Source: Hyphomicrobium sp. (GTDB lineage Bacteria > Pseudomonadota > Alphaproteobacteria > Rhizobiales > Hyphomicrobiaceae). From it: a stretch of DNA of 64,000 nucleotides. Made by a program: the position numbers and the translations under genes. This document shows positions 15,945-25,746 of this stretch, in pieces. Every line of letters begins with the position of its first letter. Positions within the stretch are counted from its first letter, which is position 1. The DNA is taken from positions 215,092 to 279,091 of the forward strand of contig JALHOF010000002.1 of NCBI GenBank assembly GCA_022843145.1, in the 5' to 3' direction. The notes beneath the pieces were generated by a model. It was not told the origin of the DNA, did no database searches, and saw only the letters and a program-made list of their open reading frames with translations.

Positions 15945-17609
15945 TCAGGCCTCAGGTGCACCCAGCGTGGTCGCCGGGGTGTGAGCCGACCTGACCATCT
16001 TCGTGAAGGTGGCCTTGATCTCCGCGATTACGGTTTCCGTGCTTTCGCGCGACCGCCCCTGGAAGACACGCACCGCATTGTAGTCGCCCGCCTCATGGGC
16101 CTTGGCCAACCGGTGTCGATCCTCGTCACTCAAGTCCCAAACGAACGTCTGGTTGTAGAAGGCATCGTAGGCCCGTAGTGGCACGTCAGGGTCGAGGCCG
16201 AGCGAGAGCAACTTCTGGCGTGCGGCGCGAGCGATGGGGCGGGTCACTCTTGCCTTCGCGTGTTCCGCCAAAAACTGCTCGAAGCTGACGCTGCGCTTGG
16301 TCCCACTGGATTCGCTAAAGTGCTCGAACCCCTTCTCCACCCACTCGTTAAGCCCGCGAAAGACGTCCGAGTTGTAGTTCTTTAATAAATCTCGCGCGCT
16401 TTTGAGTTTGCTCGGTTTGTATTCTAGCAATAGCCATAGCCGCATGAGCTGCCCGAATATCAAATCGAGTAGCCATTGGCTGAAGCGCTTTCCGCTGATC
16501 CCCTCTCCATTATCCATTATCTCTATAGCGCGAGTGTAATTCGCGGCAGTTACATTAGCGGCCTCCAATTGCTCGATGATTTTCGCCTCGCGTTGCATCT
16601 GGCGTTGGCCTTCGTCGTGGATGGTGACGTCAACGCGGACGGTTCGGCTCAAAAATCTCTGGACTTTTTCATCTCCAATCTCGAGCTTTATCGATTCCGC
16701 ATCAGCTTTCGCCTTGGCATGCTTGTCATACAGGTTCACCGACCAGGCGAGGCGCTTATCCTTGCGGAAGAGGAACGTGAGCGTCTCAACGCCATCTGGC
16801 GTGACCTTGGTCATCATCTCGAAGCCGAGATCGTCGCACAAGAGCCTGTGAATGTGACCGTCCGAGTAGCTGACCGAGAAGACGGCTCGCAAGAAGCCGA
16901 GCCATTGATGAGGGGTCTTTGGAGCGGGGTTTACATAGGTGAAGACCTGCGAAGGGCAGTTTCGGAAGGACAACGTCTTGATCCGGTCCTTAGTATCAGC
17001 GTGCCAATCGAAGTTCTTGCTCTGCGACCTGACAATGCGCCGAAGAACTCCGAAGGGTACGCGCATCATGATGCGACGCTCGGTGCGGTGGGATTTCCCT
17101 CGCATCGCGACGGCGAATGCGTTGTATCCGAGGATGAGAGACGTCGGGTTGGCAAGTATACTGAGCCAATAGCTCCCGTTGCCGTCGCGATTTATCGTAA
17201 CGATCATTTCGCTGTGGCGACCATGTCGGTGTTTGACCAAGATCATGTATTTCAGCAAGTCGCCGTGATGCAGGAAGGCATCGGCATTCCTCTCGTTGCT
17301 CCCGCCGACCGCCGGGCCGCGCACCTTCTTCGTGTCGATCTCATAAGCGATACGCAACGAAAGAGTGTGATGGGCCACTAGCTCCGGCTGTCCCCCGGCA
17401 CACCGGACTGCAATCGCATCTAGCGCCTCGGCTACTTGGCGAGCATCGTTGGGGCATAACTTGATTCTGTATTTCGTCTTCGGCTCGGTACCAGGGAGCT
17501 TGCCGAGTGCATTGTTGATCGTATCGAAGCCGATGTCTCTCTTCGCATCACTTGCTGCAATTAGAGCGGTTGGCGAAGTTGTGGCATTCAGATCGTCTAA
17601 CCAGTTCAT
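15945..17609 (-). CDS. Phage/plasmid II/X-like replication protein candidate
   Basis: A 554-residue protein whose middle contains features seen in gene II/CRI-type rolling-circle initiators: SILANPTSLILGYNAFA (compare the NxxkFlqGhN block), SVNLYDKHAKAKAD (the lYdK block) and VRVDVTIHDEGQ (the lRiEv block). ATG 17609 is chosen; upstream codons look non-coding. No helicase or primase domain is seen. With the ParB-like gene upstream on the same strand it suggests a replication/maintenance module of the island. Family assignment is by motif spacing only. Confidence 0.5.
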   Translation of the reverse strand: MNWLDDLNATTSPTALIAASDAKRDIGFDTINNALGKLPGTEPKTKYRIKLCPNDARQVAEALDAIAVRCAGGQPELVAHHTLSLRIAYEIDTKKVRGPAVGGSNERNADAFLHHGDLLKYMILVKHRHGRHSEMIVTINRDGNGSYWLSILANPTSLILGYNAFAVAMRGKSHRTERRIMMRVPFGVLRRIVRSQSKNFDWHADTKDRIKTLSFRNCPSQVFTYVNPAPKTPHQWLGFLRAVFSVSYSDGHIHRLLCDDLGFEMMTKVTPDGVETLTFLFRKDKRLAWSVNLYDKHAKAKADAESIKLEIGDEKVQRFLSRTVRVDVTIHDEGQRQMQREAKIIEQLEAANVTAANYTRAIEIMDNGEGISGKRFSQWLLDLIFGQLMRLWLLLEYKPSKLKSARDLLKNYNSDVFRGLNEWVEKGFEHFSESSGTKRSVSFEQFLAEHAKARVTRPIARAARQKLLSLGLDPDVPLRAYDAFYNQTFVWDLSDEDRHRLAKAHEAGDYNAVRVFQGRSRESTETVIAEIKATFTKMVRSAHTPATTLGAPEA

Positions 17610-17951
17610 AGTGTGGTCCCTATTTTGAACGCAGACGTGCGACACCAAATGCAGAGCATCTGATTTTACACCCCTGATTGTTTGGAAGATCTCAGAACGC
17701 CAATGCCTACACCTAACCTGGGGCAAATGGCGCTATTCAGAATGGTGTTCTTAGAAGCGTATTCAATGCGGGGTTTAAGCAGTCACCGCAATTGACAGGC
17801 AGTTGCGGCTTGTTGCAGTCATGGTTATTGGGGCTGTGCTAAGTGATTCTATATCTATCTGTTAGTACCCCCTCTTCATCCAGGGCTTCGATAGCCGCCA
17901 AAAGCCCCATCTGATCTGTGGTGATTGGCGACTTGCGTCGAGAAAGTTTGC

Positions 17952-18560
17952 TTAGGCGAGGCGCTGGCGAGCGTTGCGGATCTCGCTCACGCTTGCACCC
18001 GATGCGATCTCTGCGAGTATACGCCGTTGCTGCAATTCACTTCCGCACCTCGCAATCTCGTCGATTAACCCAAGGCTCAAATCCGTTCGCAACTTGAGAA
18101 TTGCGTGCTTAATTTCGAGTGGCAGGCGGTTAGCGCGGAGTAGCTGCCTCACGGCCGTAATGCTAACTTCCGCGAGGATTGACAAGCCAAATGCATTGAA
18201 GCGGTCGAGTTCGTCCAACATGCCGAGCCAGTGGGCGCGGTCGAGATCCGATAGATCATAACGCTTCAACTGCTCAATCATGCTGAAGACTCGGTCGTCG
18301 CAACTTTTGTGGACAATTACTTCGGCAGTCGTGCAGCCGCGCTGCTTCGCGTTTTTGAGGCGCCCAAGTCCATCTACGAGTTCGTAAAGATCATAGGCTC
18401 CGTGTGGCTGTGTGACCTCGATCCATCCGGGCCTGAAGTTTCCAGGCTGGCCAATAGATTGAGGATGCTGCTCGCCAAGCTGCTGCTTCAACTTTTTTGA
18501 GATTTGGATGCGGGATATTCCGGTGGTCACTCGCCGAGTGACGGCTTTGGACGTTGTCAT
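17952..18560 (-). CDS. ParB-like nuclease domain / HTH protein
   Basis: About 202 residues from ATG 18560. RIQISKKLKQQLG...GAYDLYELVDGLGRLKNAKQRGCTTAEVIVH is the ParB/Srx N-terminal pattern, with VDGLGRLKNAK in the place of the usual xxGxRRxxAxxxxG motif. A helical DNA-binding segment follows (LSDLDRAHWLGMLDELDRF). It lacks a long dimerisation domain and has no parA partner here, so it may be a regulator rather than a true segregation protein. An upstream ATG at 18611 is possible. Confidence 0.65.
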   Translation of the reverse strand: MTTSKAVTRRVTTGISRIQISKKLKQQLGEQHPQSIGQPGNFRPGWIEVTQPHGAYDLYELVDGLGRLKNAKQRGCTTAEVIVHKSCDDRVFSMIEQLKRYDLSDLDRAHWLGMLDELDRFNAFGLSILAEVSITAVRQLLRANRLPLEIKHAILKLRTDLSLGLIDEIARCGSELQQRRILAEIASGASVSEIRNARQRLA

Positions 18561-18611
18561 GTTTCGATGCTCGTGAGACGGCGAGGCACTGCTTGACTCC
18601 GCGGGAGCCAA

Positions 18612-18966
18612 GTCTTCACCTCGTGTTGTTGGGCACTTAGGTGCCAGGGTGCCGCAAAGGCGACCTGGCTTCGATCAGGCGCTGGTTCGTGGGCTCGGTG
18701 CTCGGTCCGTACTCCTTGTATTGCCGCCAAAGACCCCTCTTGAGGTGGGGTGGTTGGCCGTTCGCGACTGTTCAAAGCATACGCGAGTTAGCCGCGGCCC
18801 CCAACGGAGCCGCTAGTGATTGCCATGAAAACGTCGTTTGGGACCAAAGGCTTACCGTGCGCCGGCGCGCACTTTAGGAGTATTGAAGAGCTCTTGTGCC
18901 GCGAGGAGAGGACGACCGCGCAACTACTGATGCGAAGCTGAGATCACTTTGAGCCGTGCCAAGCAG
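18612..18966. other. Intergenic region
   Basis: About 355 bp between two minus-strand genes with no supported gene. It includes a small imperfect hairpin, ACCCC-N7-GTGGGGT, near 18736-18755. Confidence 0.4.
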
Positions 18967-19842
18967 TCAGTTCATGAGGTCAATCAATTGTCGTTCTAAG
19001 GGGCGTAGGGGTAATGAAATGCCTTCAACATCGTTCTGCAGGCCGAGTGGCGAGCATTTGTACCCGCGTTCCTTGAGGCGAGAGCAGACGAAGTCGTAGG
19101 TCGTCGCAAGTCTACGCAATTCGTGGGTGCGGCTTGCCTGTGAAAGCAGCGTTTTTGCAAACGACTTCTTGTGAATGGCAGGGGGGGTGAGGATATCGCC
19201 GGACTCACGCCCAATCCATATAAGAGGAATCACGGGTTCAAAACGTTTGCAATAGTCTAGGATCGAATCAAACTTCCGCTCAACATCTGGGTAAATTGGG
19301 GTTTGGTTGAGGGTTTTTGTTCGTCCGTCGCCTCTGTCTTCTAGTATAACCTGGGCTGCTGCGGTGCGCCCTCCCTTCTCTTTTTTGCCCTTCACTCGCT
19401 CGAACCGAATTGAGAAGTCAGCAACTGCGCGAACACACGTTGCGTGAATAATTAGCTCCCGCTGGCGCTTGGAAAACTGCCTCGGCCGCATGGCGTAGCG
19501 AATGCGTTCCAAGCCAACGCGATGAAATATAAGGTCATCTAACAACTCCCTCGCTGCGTCGTCTTGGATCAGTGCTCGAAGGCGCGCTTTCGAGGTTTCT
19601 TTTTTGTGAGATCGCCCGGCTGCGTGCTGAAGCAACTTTAACGTTGCTAGTGCGCGTGCCGATACGTGAAGACCTCGTTTGACCGTGATGCGGAGGCGGT
19701 TTGGGTGCTCAGATGATGAGTCGGCAGGGCCGCGGCAGGCAAGGATAGCGCACTGCAATTCATAAAGATTGAGCGCGCGCCGGTATAGGGGAGTATTCGG
19801 ATCGATTAGTCTGTCGATGCGCCTGCTTATGTCGAACTTCAT
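18967..19842 (-). CDS. Hypothetical protein
   Basis: About 291 residues from ATG 19842 (MKFDISRRIDRLIDPNTPLYRRALNLYELQCAIL). It is basic and helical, with no signal peptide or membrane segment. Residues such as RPRQFSKRQRELIIHATCVRAVADF look conserved-like, but I do not recognise a family. Lower GC than the core, like the neighbouring II/X-like gene, suggests shared foreign origin. Confidence 0.55.
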   Translation of the reverse strand: MKFDISRRIDRLIDPNTPLYRRALNLYELQCAILACRGPADSSSEHPNRLRITVKRGLHVSARALATLKLLQHAAGRSHKKETSKARLRALIQDDAARELLDDLIFHRVGLERIRYAMRPRQFSKRQRELIIHATCVRAVADFSIRFERVKGKKEKGGRTAAAQVILEDRGDGRTKTLNQTPIYPDVERKFDSILDYCKRFEPVIPLIWIGRESGDILTPPAIHKKSFAKTLLSQASRTHELRRLATTYDFVCSRLKERGYKCSPLGLQNDVEGISLPLRPLERQLIDLMN

Positions 19843-19872
19843 GTTTCCTCGTGGATGAAGATCTCGCAGCAA

Positions 19873-20276
19873 GGGTTCTGAGCCGATGGTTAGATCCCTG
19901 ACATGTGCACTGTTGTAACCGGTTCCGGCGCAGAGCGCAGCGCGCCCTCGGCGTAGGGACGCTTAGGCACTTGGGCCCCGTCGATCAGGTCAAGGTTCCG
20001 TGGCCATGAAGCGCTCGTCGTGCCCGCCGCATTTATTCTCGGGTCTGCCGACGCTCGTGCGGGCCAGGTAGGCGGCCAAGGTCGTGGCGGTGGCGCTCGC
20101 CGACGAAATTGCGCATCGCGTGGGCAGAGGTTCGGCATGCGTGAGCGTTTTGCCGGGTACACCCAAGCAAGACACGATAGGTGAGACGCCCGACTACGCT
20201 TTCTGGGTCGCATTTTGACTTATGAGACGCATCGGTGCTAGGGTCTAGACCCATAAACAACACTTCGGGCCAGACC
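19873..20276. other. Region upstream of the resolvase, possible res site
   Basis: About 400 bp without a supported gene. Just before the recombinase are a palindrome GGGTCTAGACCC (20250-20261) and AT-richer sequence, positions where serine resolvases usually have their res subsites. No clear pair of resolvase half-sites could be confirmed by eye. Confidence 0.35.
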
Positions 20277-20825
20277 ATGTCAGCGATCTACGGTTACGCA
20301 CGCGTCAGCACGACCGACCAAGACCTCACCATCCAGAGAGCCGCACTTGAGGCGGCTGGCTGCTCAGTCATCAGGGCAGAGAAGGCTTCGGGCACAACGA
20401 GGCAGGGTCGTACCGAACTGGCCAGCATGCTGGAATTCATCAGGCCCGGGGATACGATGGTGGTGACGCGCATCGACCGCCTCGCCCGCAGCCTTCGCGA
20501 CCTCCAGAACATAGTGCATGAGCTGCGCGCCAAAGGTGCGCACCTTAAAGCGACCGAGCAGCCTATCGACACGGCGACGGCGGCGGGCAAAGCGTTCCTC
20601 GACATGCTAGGTGTTTTCGCGGAGTTCGAAACCAATCTTCGACGTGAACGCCAGCTTGAAGGGATCGAAGCCGCGAAGTCGCGCGGCGTCTACAAAGGGC
20701 GCCCCAGGAGCATCAAAGCGGAGGAGGTCAAGAAGCTGCTCGCAGACGGCATGGGAGCGACGGAAATCGCGAAGCAGCTCGGCATCAGCCGCGCCAGCGT
20801 CTATCGGCTGGCGCGCATGCCGTGA
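20277..20825 (+). CDS. Serine recombinase (resolvase/invertase family)
   Basis: A 182-residue site-specific recombinase. The N-terminal catalytic domain has IYGYARVSTTDQDL with the nucleophile Ser11, GDTMVVTRIDRLARSLRDL and AEFETNLRRERQLEGI; the C-terminal HTH is GMGATEIAKQLGISRASVYRL. Length and domain order match Tn3-type resolvases. No transposase or terminal inverted repeats were found nearby, so it may resolve island multimers or be a relic of a transposon. Confidence 0.92.
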   Translation: MSAIYGYARVSTTDQDLTIQRAALEAAGCSVIRAEKASGTTRQGRTELASMLEFIRPGDTMVVTRIDRLARSLRDLQNIVHELRAKGAHLKATEQPIDTATAAGKAFLDMLGVFAEFETNLRRERQLEGIEAAKSRGVYKGRPRSIKAEEVKKLLADGMGATEIAKQLGISRASVYRLARMP

Positions 20826-21190
20826 ATGGCCGCTACTGAGGGTGGAGCCGACGCAATCTGGTGATCGCCGTTCGTCGATTCTGACCCAAGGCGGTCATCG
20901 TGCCGGTGCGCAACACTTGTGTTGCAGGATTGCCGGACGGACGTGTGATGACCGCGTGCGCCGCAGCAGTCGCAGTAGGTCTCTAAAGTGGCAGGCTTGG
21001 TAGCGAATGTGCACGAGACCGCACCCGTTCTCAACGGCGGTCTTGGCGACAGGATGCCGAGGAACTTTAGGACGTCCGCTCGTGCAACGCGACCTGCAAC
21101 CTCGTCCAGTTGGTGCTAGTTGGTGGACTTGCGCGCCCTGGTCGTCGGGGATAGGTCCTCGGGATGTAACACTCTCCGACGCAGGCTCAG
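20826..21190. other. Intergenic region before the sensor kinase
   Basis: About 365 bp with no supported gene. A short palindrome CAACACTTGTGTTG lies at 20911-20924 and could be an operator. Confidence 0.35.
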
Positions 21191-22813
21191 ATGATTGAGG
21201 ACCGCCAAAAGCGTTTGCCGGCCGTTTCGACGGTCGTCGTGGCGATCGGATTCGTCCTTCTCTACGTCGGGGTGTCTCTCGCCGCACGGGCGCACGGCGC
21301 CGATTTCCAGTTCCTGCCCTGGGATGCAGGTATTGCACTGAGCTTTGCCCTTCTAGCCCGGATGGGGGCCCGGTGGGCGCCCCTCGTCGTTGCGGCGTCC
21401 CTGGCTGCAGCTTTTGCCCGCGCGGGCTCTGGTGGTCTATCGCCTCCGGCCGTCTGGTCGGCATGCGCGGAGGCGCTGGCGTGTTCGGCGGCAGCATTGG
21501 TGCTGCGTTCTCCCGAGGCAACCATCCCCGATCTCAATCGGGTACGGCCAGTCGTTCGGCTGTTCTTCTCGGTCGCGACCGCTTCGGCTTTGAATGGACT
21601 AGCCTCCGCCGTGGCGATGGTGACAGGCGGGGAGCCGTCGGAGTGGGAGATCGCGTTGACGAGCGGACGCAGTTTTCTCTCTTCGGCGACGGCGCTCATC
21701 ATGGTGGCGCCAGTCCTGCTGATGCCGGCACTGGGTCGGCAGGAGCCTATGCGACGGCCACTGATCTCCGCAGAGACGTTCTTGCAGAGTCTCGCCCTGG
21801 CCGTTGTCTCATGGGAAGTCTTTGGCCGCTTCGTGAACGAGGAGATCCATTTCTTTTACGTGCTCTTCCTTCCGCTCGGCTGGATCGCGACCCGGCATGG
21901 GCAATCCGGTGCGGTTGTTGCGATCGCCGTCGTCTATCTCGCCCCACTCGTATCTGATTGGTTCGTGCCGCATCGGGAGCAGGCCATCATAGAACTGCAG
22001 ATCCGGCTATGCGTCCTCGGTGTCACGGCCCTGCTGATCGGCGCCATGGGCAGCGAGCGGCGGCTGACGCAGGAACGCATGTTGGCCAGGCAAGCGGAAC
22101 TCGCGCATGTGCAGAGGCTGAACGTGGGATGGGAGATGGCATCGGCGCTGGCGCACGAGATCAACCAGCCGGTGACGGCGGCGATGAACTATACCCAGGC
22201 CGCACTGCGGATGATCTCGGCGCCCGCTCCGGACCTCGAACGAGTCTCCGCCGTGATGCGCAAGGGCCTCGATCAGGTCGAGCGCGTTGGACAGATCGTG
22301 CATGGCCTCAGGGATTTCATGAACAAGGGCGAGCTGCGGCTTGCGCGCACCGACATTTCGGAGACGGTGGACGACGCAATCCGGCTGGTGTCGGCGGAGG
22401 CGAGCGCAACGGGCGTGAAGCTCGACGTAGGCGGGCTCGCGCCGCTGCCTTCGGTAATGGCCGACAAGACCCAGCTCGTGCAGATCCTGGTCAATCTGAT
22501 CCGTAATGCCATTCAGGCCCTGGCGGCGGCCAGACCCGGATCGGGCGCGGTGACCGTCACCGGCCGGGTTGGGGGCAATAACGTCGAGATCATCGTCGCC
22601 GACAACGGACCGGGCATCGCTCCCGAGATCCGTGACCGCTTGTTCACGCCGTTCGTCACGACCAAAACCAGCGGCATGGGCCTTGGGCTCTCGATCAGCC
22701 GCTCGATCGCGGAAGCGCATCACGGGCAACTCACCGTCGAAAGCCTCGCCAGCGGTGGCACGGCGTTCCATATTGTATTGCCTGCCGCAGTTCCGGAACC
22801 GCGAGATGCCTGA
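21191..22813 (+). CDS. MASE1-type membrane sensor histidine kinase
   Basis: A 540-residue kinase. Residues about 10-285 contain roughly eight membrane helices in a MASE1-like sensor array (FQFLPWDAGIALSFALLARMG). The core has H-box ALAHEINQPVTAA (His322), N-box NLIRNAIQAL, and ATP-lid motifs DNGPGI and GMGLGLSISRSIAEAH, of the FixL/DctB-like HisKA class. The stop overlaps the start of the FixJ-like regulator by 8 bp, so the pair is a two-component system. The signal is unknown; neighbours suggest redox, energy or sulfite stress. Confidence 0.93.
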   Translation: MIEDRQKRLPAVSTVVVAIGFVLLYVGVSLAARAHGADFQFLPWDAGIALSFALLARMGARWAPLVVAASLAAAFARAGSGGLSPPAVWSACAEALACSAAALVLRSPEATIPDLNRVRPVVRLFFSVATASALNGLASAVAMVTGGEPSEWEIALTSGRSFLSSATALIMVAPVLLMPALGRQEPMRRPLISAETFLQSLALAVVSWEVFGRFVNEEIHFFYVLFLPLGWIATRHGQSGAVVAIAVVYLAPLVSDWFVPHREQAIIELQIRLCVLGVTALLIGAMGSERRLTQERMLARQAELAHVQRLNVGWEMASALAHEINQPVTAAMNYTQAALRMISAPAPDLERVSAVMRKGLDQVERVGQIVHGLRDFMNKGELRLARTDISETVDDAIRLVSAEASATGVKLDVGGLAPLPSVMADKTQLVQILVNLIRNAIQALAAARPGSGAVTVTGRVGGNNVEIIVADNGPGIAPEIRDRLFTPFVTTKTSGMGLGLSISRSIAEAHHGQLTVESLASGGTAFHIVLPAAVPEPRDA

Positions 22814-23438
22814 CCAATCCATCTACATCATCGACGACAGCGAAGAGGTGCGGGACTCGCTCGCCGTGCTGCTCGAGTCGGCCGGCTATCGCACCCGGAC
22901 GTTCGCTTCGGCCCTCGAATTCCTCGGGGTGGTGCGGCTGGGATGGTTGGGATGCGTAATTGCCGATGTGCGGATGCCGGGGATGACCGGCATCGAGTTG
23001 CTGAAGGAACTGACATTGCGCGGCATTCGCCTGCCCGTCGTCATTATCACGGCGCACGCCGACGTGCCGATGGCCGTGGCCGCGCTCAAGGCTGGTGCCG
23101 TTGACTTTATCGAGAAGCCGTTCCGCGACGACGTGCTGCTGGCGAGCCTCAAGCCCGCGCTGGCGACACCGCCCGGTGAGGTGGGGCGCCCCGGCGGGGC
23201 CGGCCCGCAGGCCCGCCTGCGCACGCTTTCCGACCGGGAGCGCGAGGTCATGCTGCTCTTGGTCGCAGGTCACACCAACAAGGTCGTCGCCGACCGCCTC
23301 GGCATCAGCACCCGCACGGTCGAGGTGCACCGGGCGCACATCATGGAAAAGACAGGTGCGACAAGCCTTGCCGACATGGTCCGGCTGGCTTGCCTCTATG
23401 AGGAGCCGGCATCGCCGGGCACGAAAGAACAAAGGTAG
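22806..23438 (+). CDS. FixJ-family response regulator
   Basis: A 210-residue regulator. The receiver domain has acidic residues DD (10-11), phosphoacceptor Asp54 in IADVRMPGMTG, and the conserved Thr and Lys in ITAHADVPMAVAALKAGAVDFIEKPF. The C-terminal LuxR-type HTH is LSDREREVMLLLVAGHTNKVVADRLGISTRTVEVHR. It is partner of the overlapping upstream kinase. Likely targets are the adjacent Usp/TauE genes, whose promoter would lie in 23439-23587. Confidence 0.94.
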   Translation: MPDQSIYIIDDSEEVRDSLAVLLESAGYRTRTFASALEFLGVVRLGWLGCVIADVRMPGMTGIELLKELTLRGIRLPVVIITAHADVPMAVAALKAGAVDFIEKPFRDDVLLASLKPALATPPGEVGRPGGAGPQARLRTLSDREREVMLLLVAGHTNKVVADRLGISTRTVEVHRAHIMEKTGATSLADMVRLACLYEEPASPGTKEQR

Positions 23439-23587
23439 GCTAGCTGTCTACGTAGTCTCCACAATAGCGGCGACTCTCATATTCAACTACCCGCATATGT
23501 GTAGTCCCAGACGGGACGCCACGCCACCCGCTTCCCTGTCGTCGCTCTTCGCAGCGCGCTTCGGTCCGGTTGGCCGGAGGGAAGCCG

Positions 23588-24037
23588 ATGTCCTCCTATC
23601 ATCGTGTGCTGTCCGTCGTGGATTCGTCCGACGGGGCCTCTCATGTCATTCGCCGCGCGGCGCTAATGGCGCGACTGTGCGGCGCCACGCTCGCGGTTGC
23701 GAGTGTGGCCGATGCTCCGCCGGGCGGCGACGACTCCATCCATTCGCGCCTCGCCTTTATCGGAGAGGCGACACGCCGCGCCGAGAAGCTGGCCGGCAAG
23801 GCCGGCGCCAGCGATTTCGAGGTGCTCATCAGCGAGCGTGATCGGCATGCGCTGTCTGCCGTGGTCGGCTCTTGGCTGCCGGATCTGGTGGTGGTTTCAG
23901 CCAGCGATCCGCGTGGCCTCACGGGATGGCTCGATAGCCTGCGCGGGGGCTCTTCTTCTATCGACGTCCTGAAGGTCGAGCCGGAAGGACCGGGCATCGG
24001 CCGTCGCATGGCCAACGCGCTGGCGGGATTGTTCTGA
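23588..24037 (+). CDS. Universal stress protein-like
   Basis: A 149-residue single Usp-like domain (YHRVLSVVDSSDGASHVIRRAALMARLCGATLAVASV..., DLVVVSASDPRG). It lacks an obvious G-2x-G-9x-G(S/T) ATP loop, so nucleotide binding is doubtful. ATG 23588 has a good ribosome binding site (GGAGG 8 bp upstream) and is preferred over the TTG at 23570. First gene after the two-component pair. Confidence 0.75.
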   Translation: MSSYHRVLSVVDSSDGASHVIRRAALMARLCGATLAVASVADAPPGGDDSIHSRLAFIGEATRRAEKLAGKAGASDFEVLISERDRHALSAVVGSWLPDLVVVSASDPRGLTGWLDSLRGGSSSIDVLKVEPEGPGIGRRMANALAGLF

Positions 24038-24087
24038 TGGCCGAGATCAGTAGCGGCCATCGCGCCAGGTCAGGGGAGGTGGTCGAC

Positions 24088-25191
24088 ATGGCCGTCAGTG
24101 CGGAACCAACTATGGCTGCGGACAGCAGGCCTTCGCTCGCATCGGCTGCGCGGCAGTCCGGCGGCTACAGGCATCTCTTTGTTGCGGTCGAGCGGCTCGA
24201 CACCTGGGCTCAGCGTGATCCGCGACGTGCCAGATCGATCTTCCTCGGCAGCCTGCTGCTCAACGTCGTGCTGCTGCTGGCGCTGGCGCACGCCGCAGGC
24301 CTAGTACCGAAACTCTCGCATTGGCTCGCTCTCGATAGCGGGCCGCTGCCGTGGTGGGTCTGGTCGCTGCTGCTGTTCATCGCCACCTTCACGTTGGGAA
24401 CCGTTGCGGTGCTCGGCGGCATCGGCGGCGGCGTGCTGTTCGTGCCCATCGTCGGCGGATTCTTCCCGTTCCATATCGACTTCGTGCGCGGCGCCGGCCT
24501 GCTTGTCGCGCTCGCAGGCGCACTGGCTGCGGGCCCCGCTCTGTTGCGCTCGGGCATGGCCAGCCTGAGGCTGGCGCTGCCGATGGCGCTGCTCGGCTCC
24601 GCAGCGGCCATCGCCGGGGCCACGGTGGGCCTCGCCTTGCCGACCAACGTCGTGCAGACCTCGCTCGGCATCTGCATCCTCAGCGTCGTCGTGCTGATGT
24701 CGGTGTCCAAGAAGTCGGAGTTTCCGCAGGTCTCCAAGGCCGACGCTCTGTCATCGATGCTCGGCATCAACGGCATTTATCACGATCTCGGCTCTGGACG
24801 TGACATTCCCTGGCAGGTTCACCGGACGCCGCAGGCGTTGGTGCTCTTCATCGCGATCGGCTTTATGGCCGGCATGTTCGGGCTCGGCGCAGGATGGGCC
24901 AATGTGCCGGTGCTCAACCTCGTTCTCGGCGCGCCGCTCAAGGTCTCGGTAGCCACCTCGAGCTTCTTGCTGTCCGTTGTCGATAGCTCGGCGGCCTGGG
25001 TCTACATCAACCGTGGCGCGGTGTTGCCGATCATCGTCGTGCCGTCGCTCGTCGGCATGATGCTTGGCGCCTTCGTTGGCGTTCGGCTCCTGCAGGTGGT
25101 CAAGGCATCGGTGATCCGTTCTTTGCTGATTGGCCTGCTGACGGTGGCGGGCTCGCGCGCGCTGCTCAAGGGCCTCGGCATCTGGGGTTGA
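24088..25191 (+). CDS. TauE/SafE family anion permease
   Basis: Inner-membrane transporter of the sulfite/organosulfonate exporter family, 367 residues with about 8-9 membrane helices. The two repeated halves carry the family signatures TLGTVAVLGGIGGGVLFVP and FMAGMFGLGAGWANVPVLNLV. ATG 24088 is chosen over ATG 24037 because GGGGAGG lies 8 bp upstream and the earlier start would overlap the previous gene. TauE proteins export sulfite, sulfoacetate or other small anions; the substrate is unknown here. Confidence 0.88.
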   Translation: MAVSAEPTMAADSRPSLASAARQSGGYRHLFVAVERLDTWAQRDPRRARSIFLGSLLLNVVLLLALAHAAGLVPKLSHWLALDSGPLPWWVWSLLLFIATFTLGTVAVLGGIGGGVLFVPIVGGFFPFHIDFVRGAGLLVALAGALAAGPALLRSGMASLRLALPMALLGSAAAIAGATVGLALPTNVVQTSLGICILSVVVLMSVSKKSEFPQVSKADALSSMLGINGIYHDLGSGRDIPWQVHRTPQALVLFIAIGFMAGMFGLGAGWANVPVLNLVLGAPLKVSVATSSFLLSVVDSSAAWVYINRGAVLPIIVVPSLVGMMLGAFVGVRLLQVVKASVIRSLLIGLLTVAGSRALLKGLGIWG

Positions 25192-25208
25192 GCGAGGGGA
25201 ATCACGCA

Positions 25209-25730
25209 ATGGCAAATGACGAACACTCGTCCGGCCCGCCGAGCTTCGGCTCACGAGGACGTCAGCTCGGCAGCGCCGCGCGGCGGCAATTCACGGCATT
25301 CTTCAGCGGCGAGAAATACTCGTCGGACGGTCGCGCAAGTCGTGAACAGATGGCCTACGCGGAGCTGCTCGACCTCGGGATGAAGGCGGGTCTCGTCGGG
25401 ATGATCGTCTGCTTCCTGCTGTACGTCAGCGGAATTGTGCCACCACACGTTCCACTGGACGAGATGCCGCGCTACTGGTCGATGCCGGTACACGAGTATC
25501 TAGAGGCGACCAAAGTGCCGACCGGCTGGGGCTGGCTGAAGCTCGCCGGGAAGGGCGACTACCTCAATTTCTTGCCGGTTGCCTTCCTGGCGACAATCAC
25601 CATAGCCTGCTACCTGCGCATCCTGCCGATGCTGAGTGCCAGGGGTGAGCGCATTTTTTCGGCCATCGTCGTTGCCGAGGTCGCCGTTCTGCTGCTTGCC
25701 GTCTCGGGCTATCTGGCCGGCGGCCATTGA
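25209..25730 (+). CDS. Small polytopic membrane protein next to TauE
   Basis: A 173-residue protein with three hydrophobic segments: AGLVGMIVCFLLYVSGIVP, FLPVAFLATITIACYL and AIVVAEVAVLLLAVSGYLAG. Its soluble N-terminus is polar. A GAGGGG before ATG 25209 is the ribosome site. It recalls the DUF1634-type membrane partners often encoded beside TauE, but I cannot confirm the family. It is probably an accessory subunit of the permease. Confidence 0.6.
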   Translation: MANDEHSSGPPSFGSRGRQLGSAARRQFTAFFSGEKYSSDGRASREQMAYAELLDLGMKAGLVGMIVCFLLYVSGIVPPHVPLDEMPRYWSMPVHEYLEATKVPTGWGWLKLAGKGDYLNFLPVAFLATITIACYLRILPMLSARGERIFSAIVVAEVAVLLLAVSGYLAGGH

Positions 25731-25746
25731 GTCGGAGCAATGCGCT

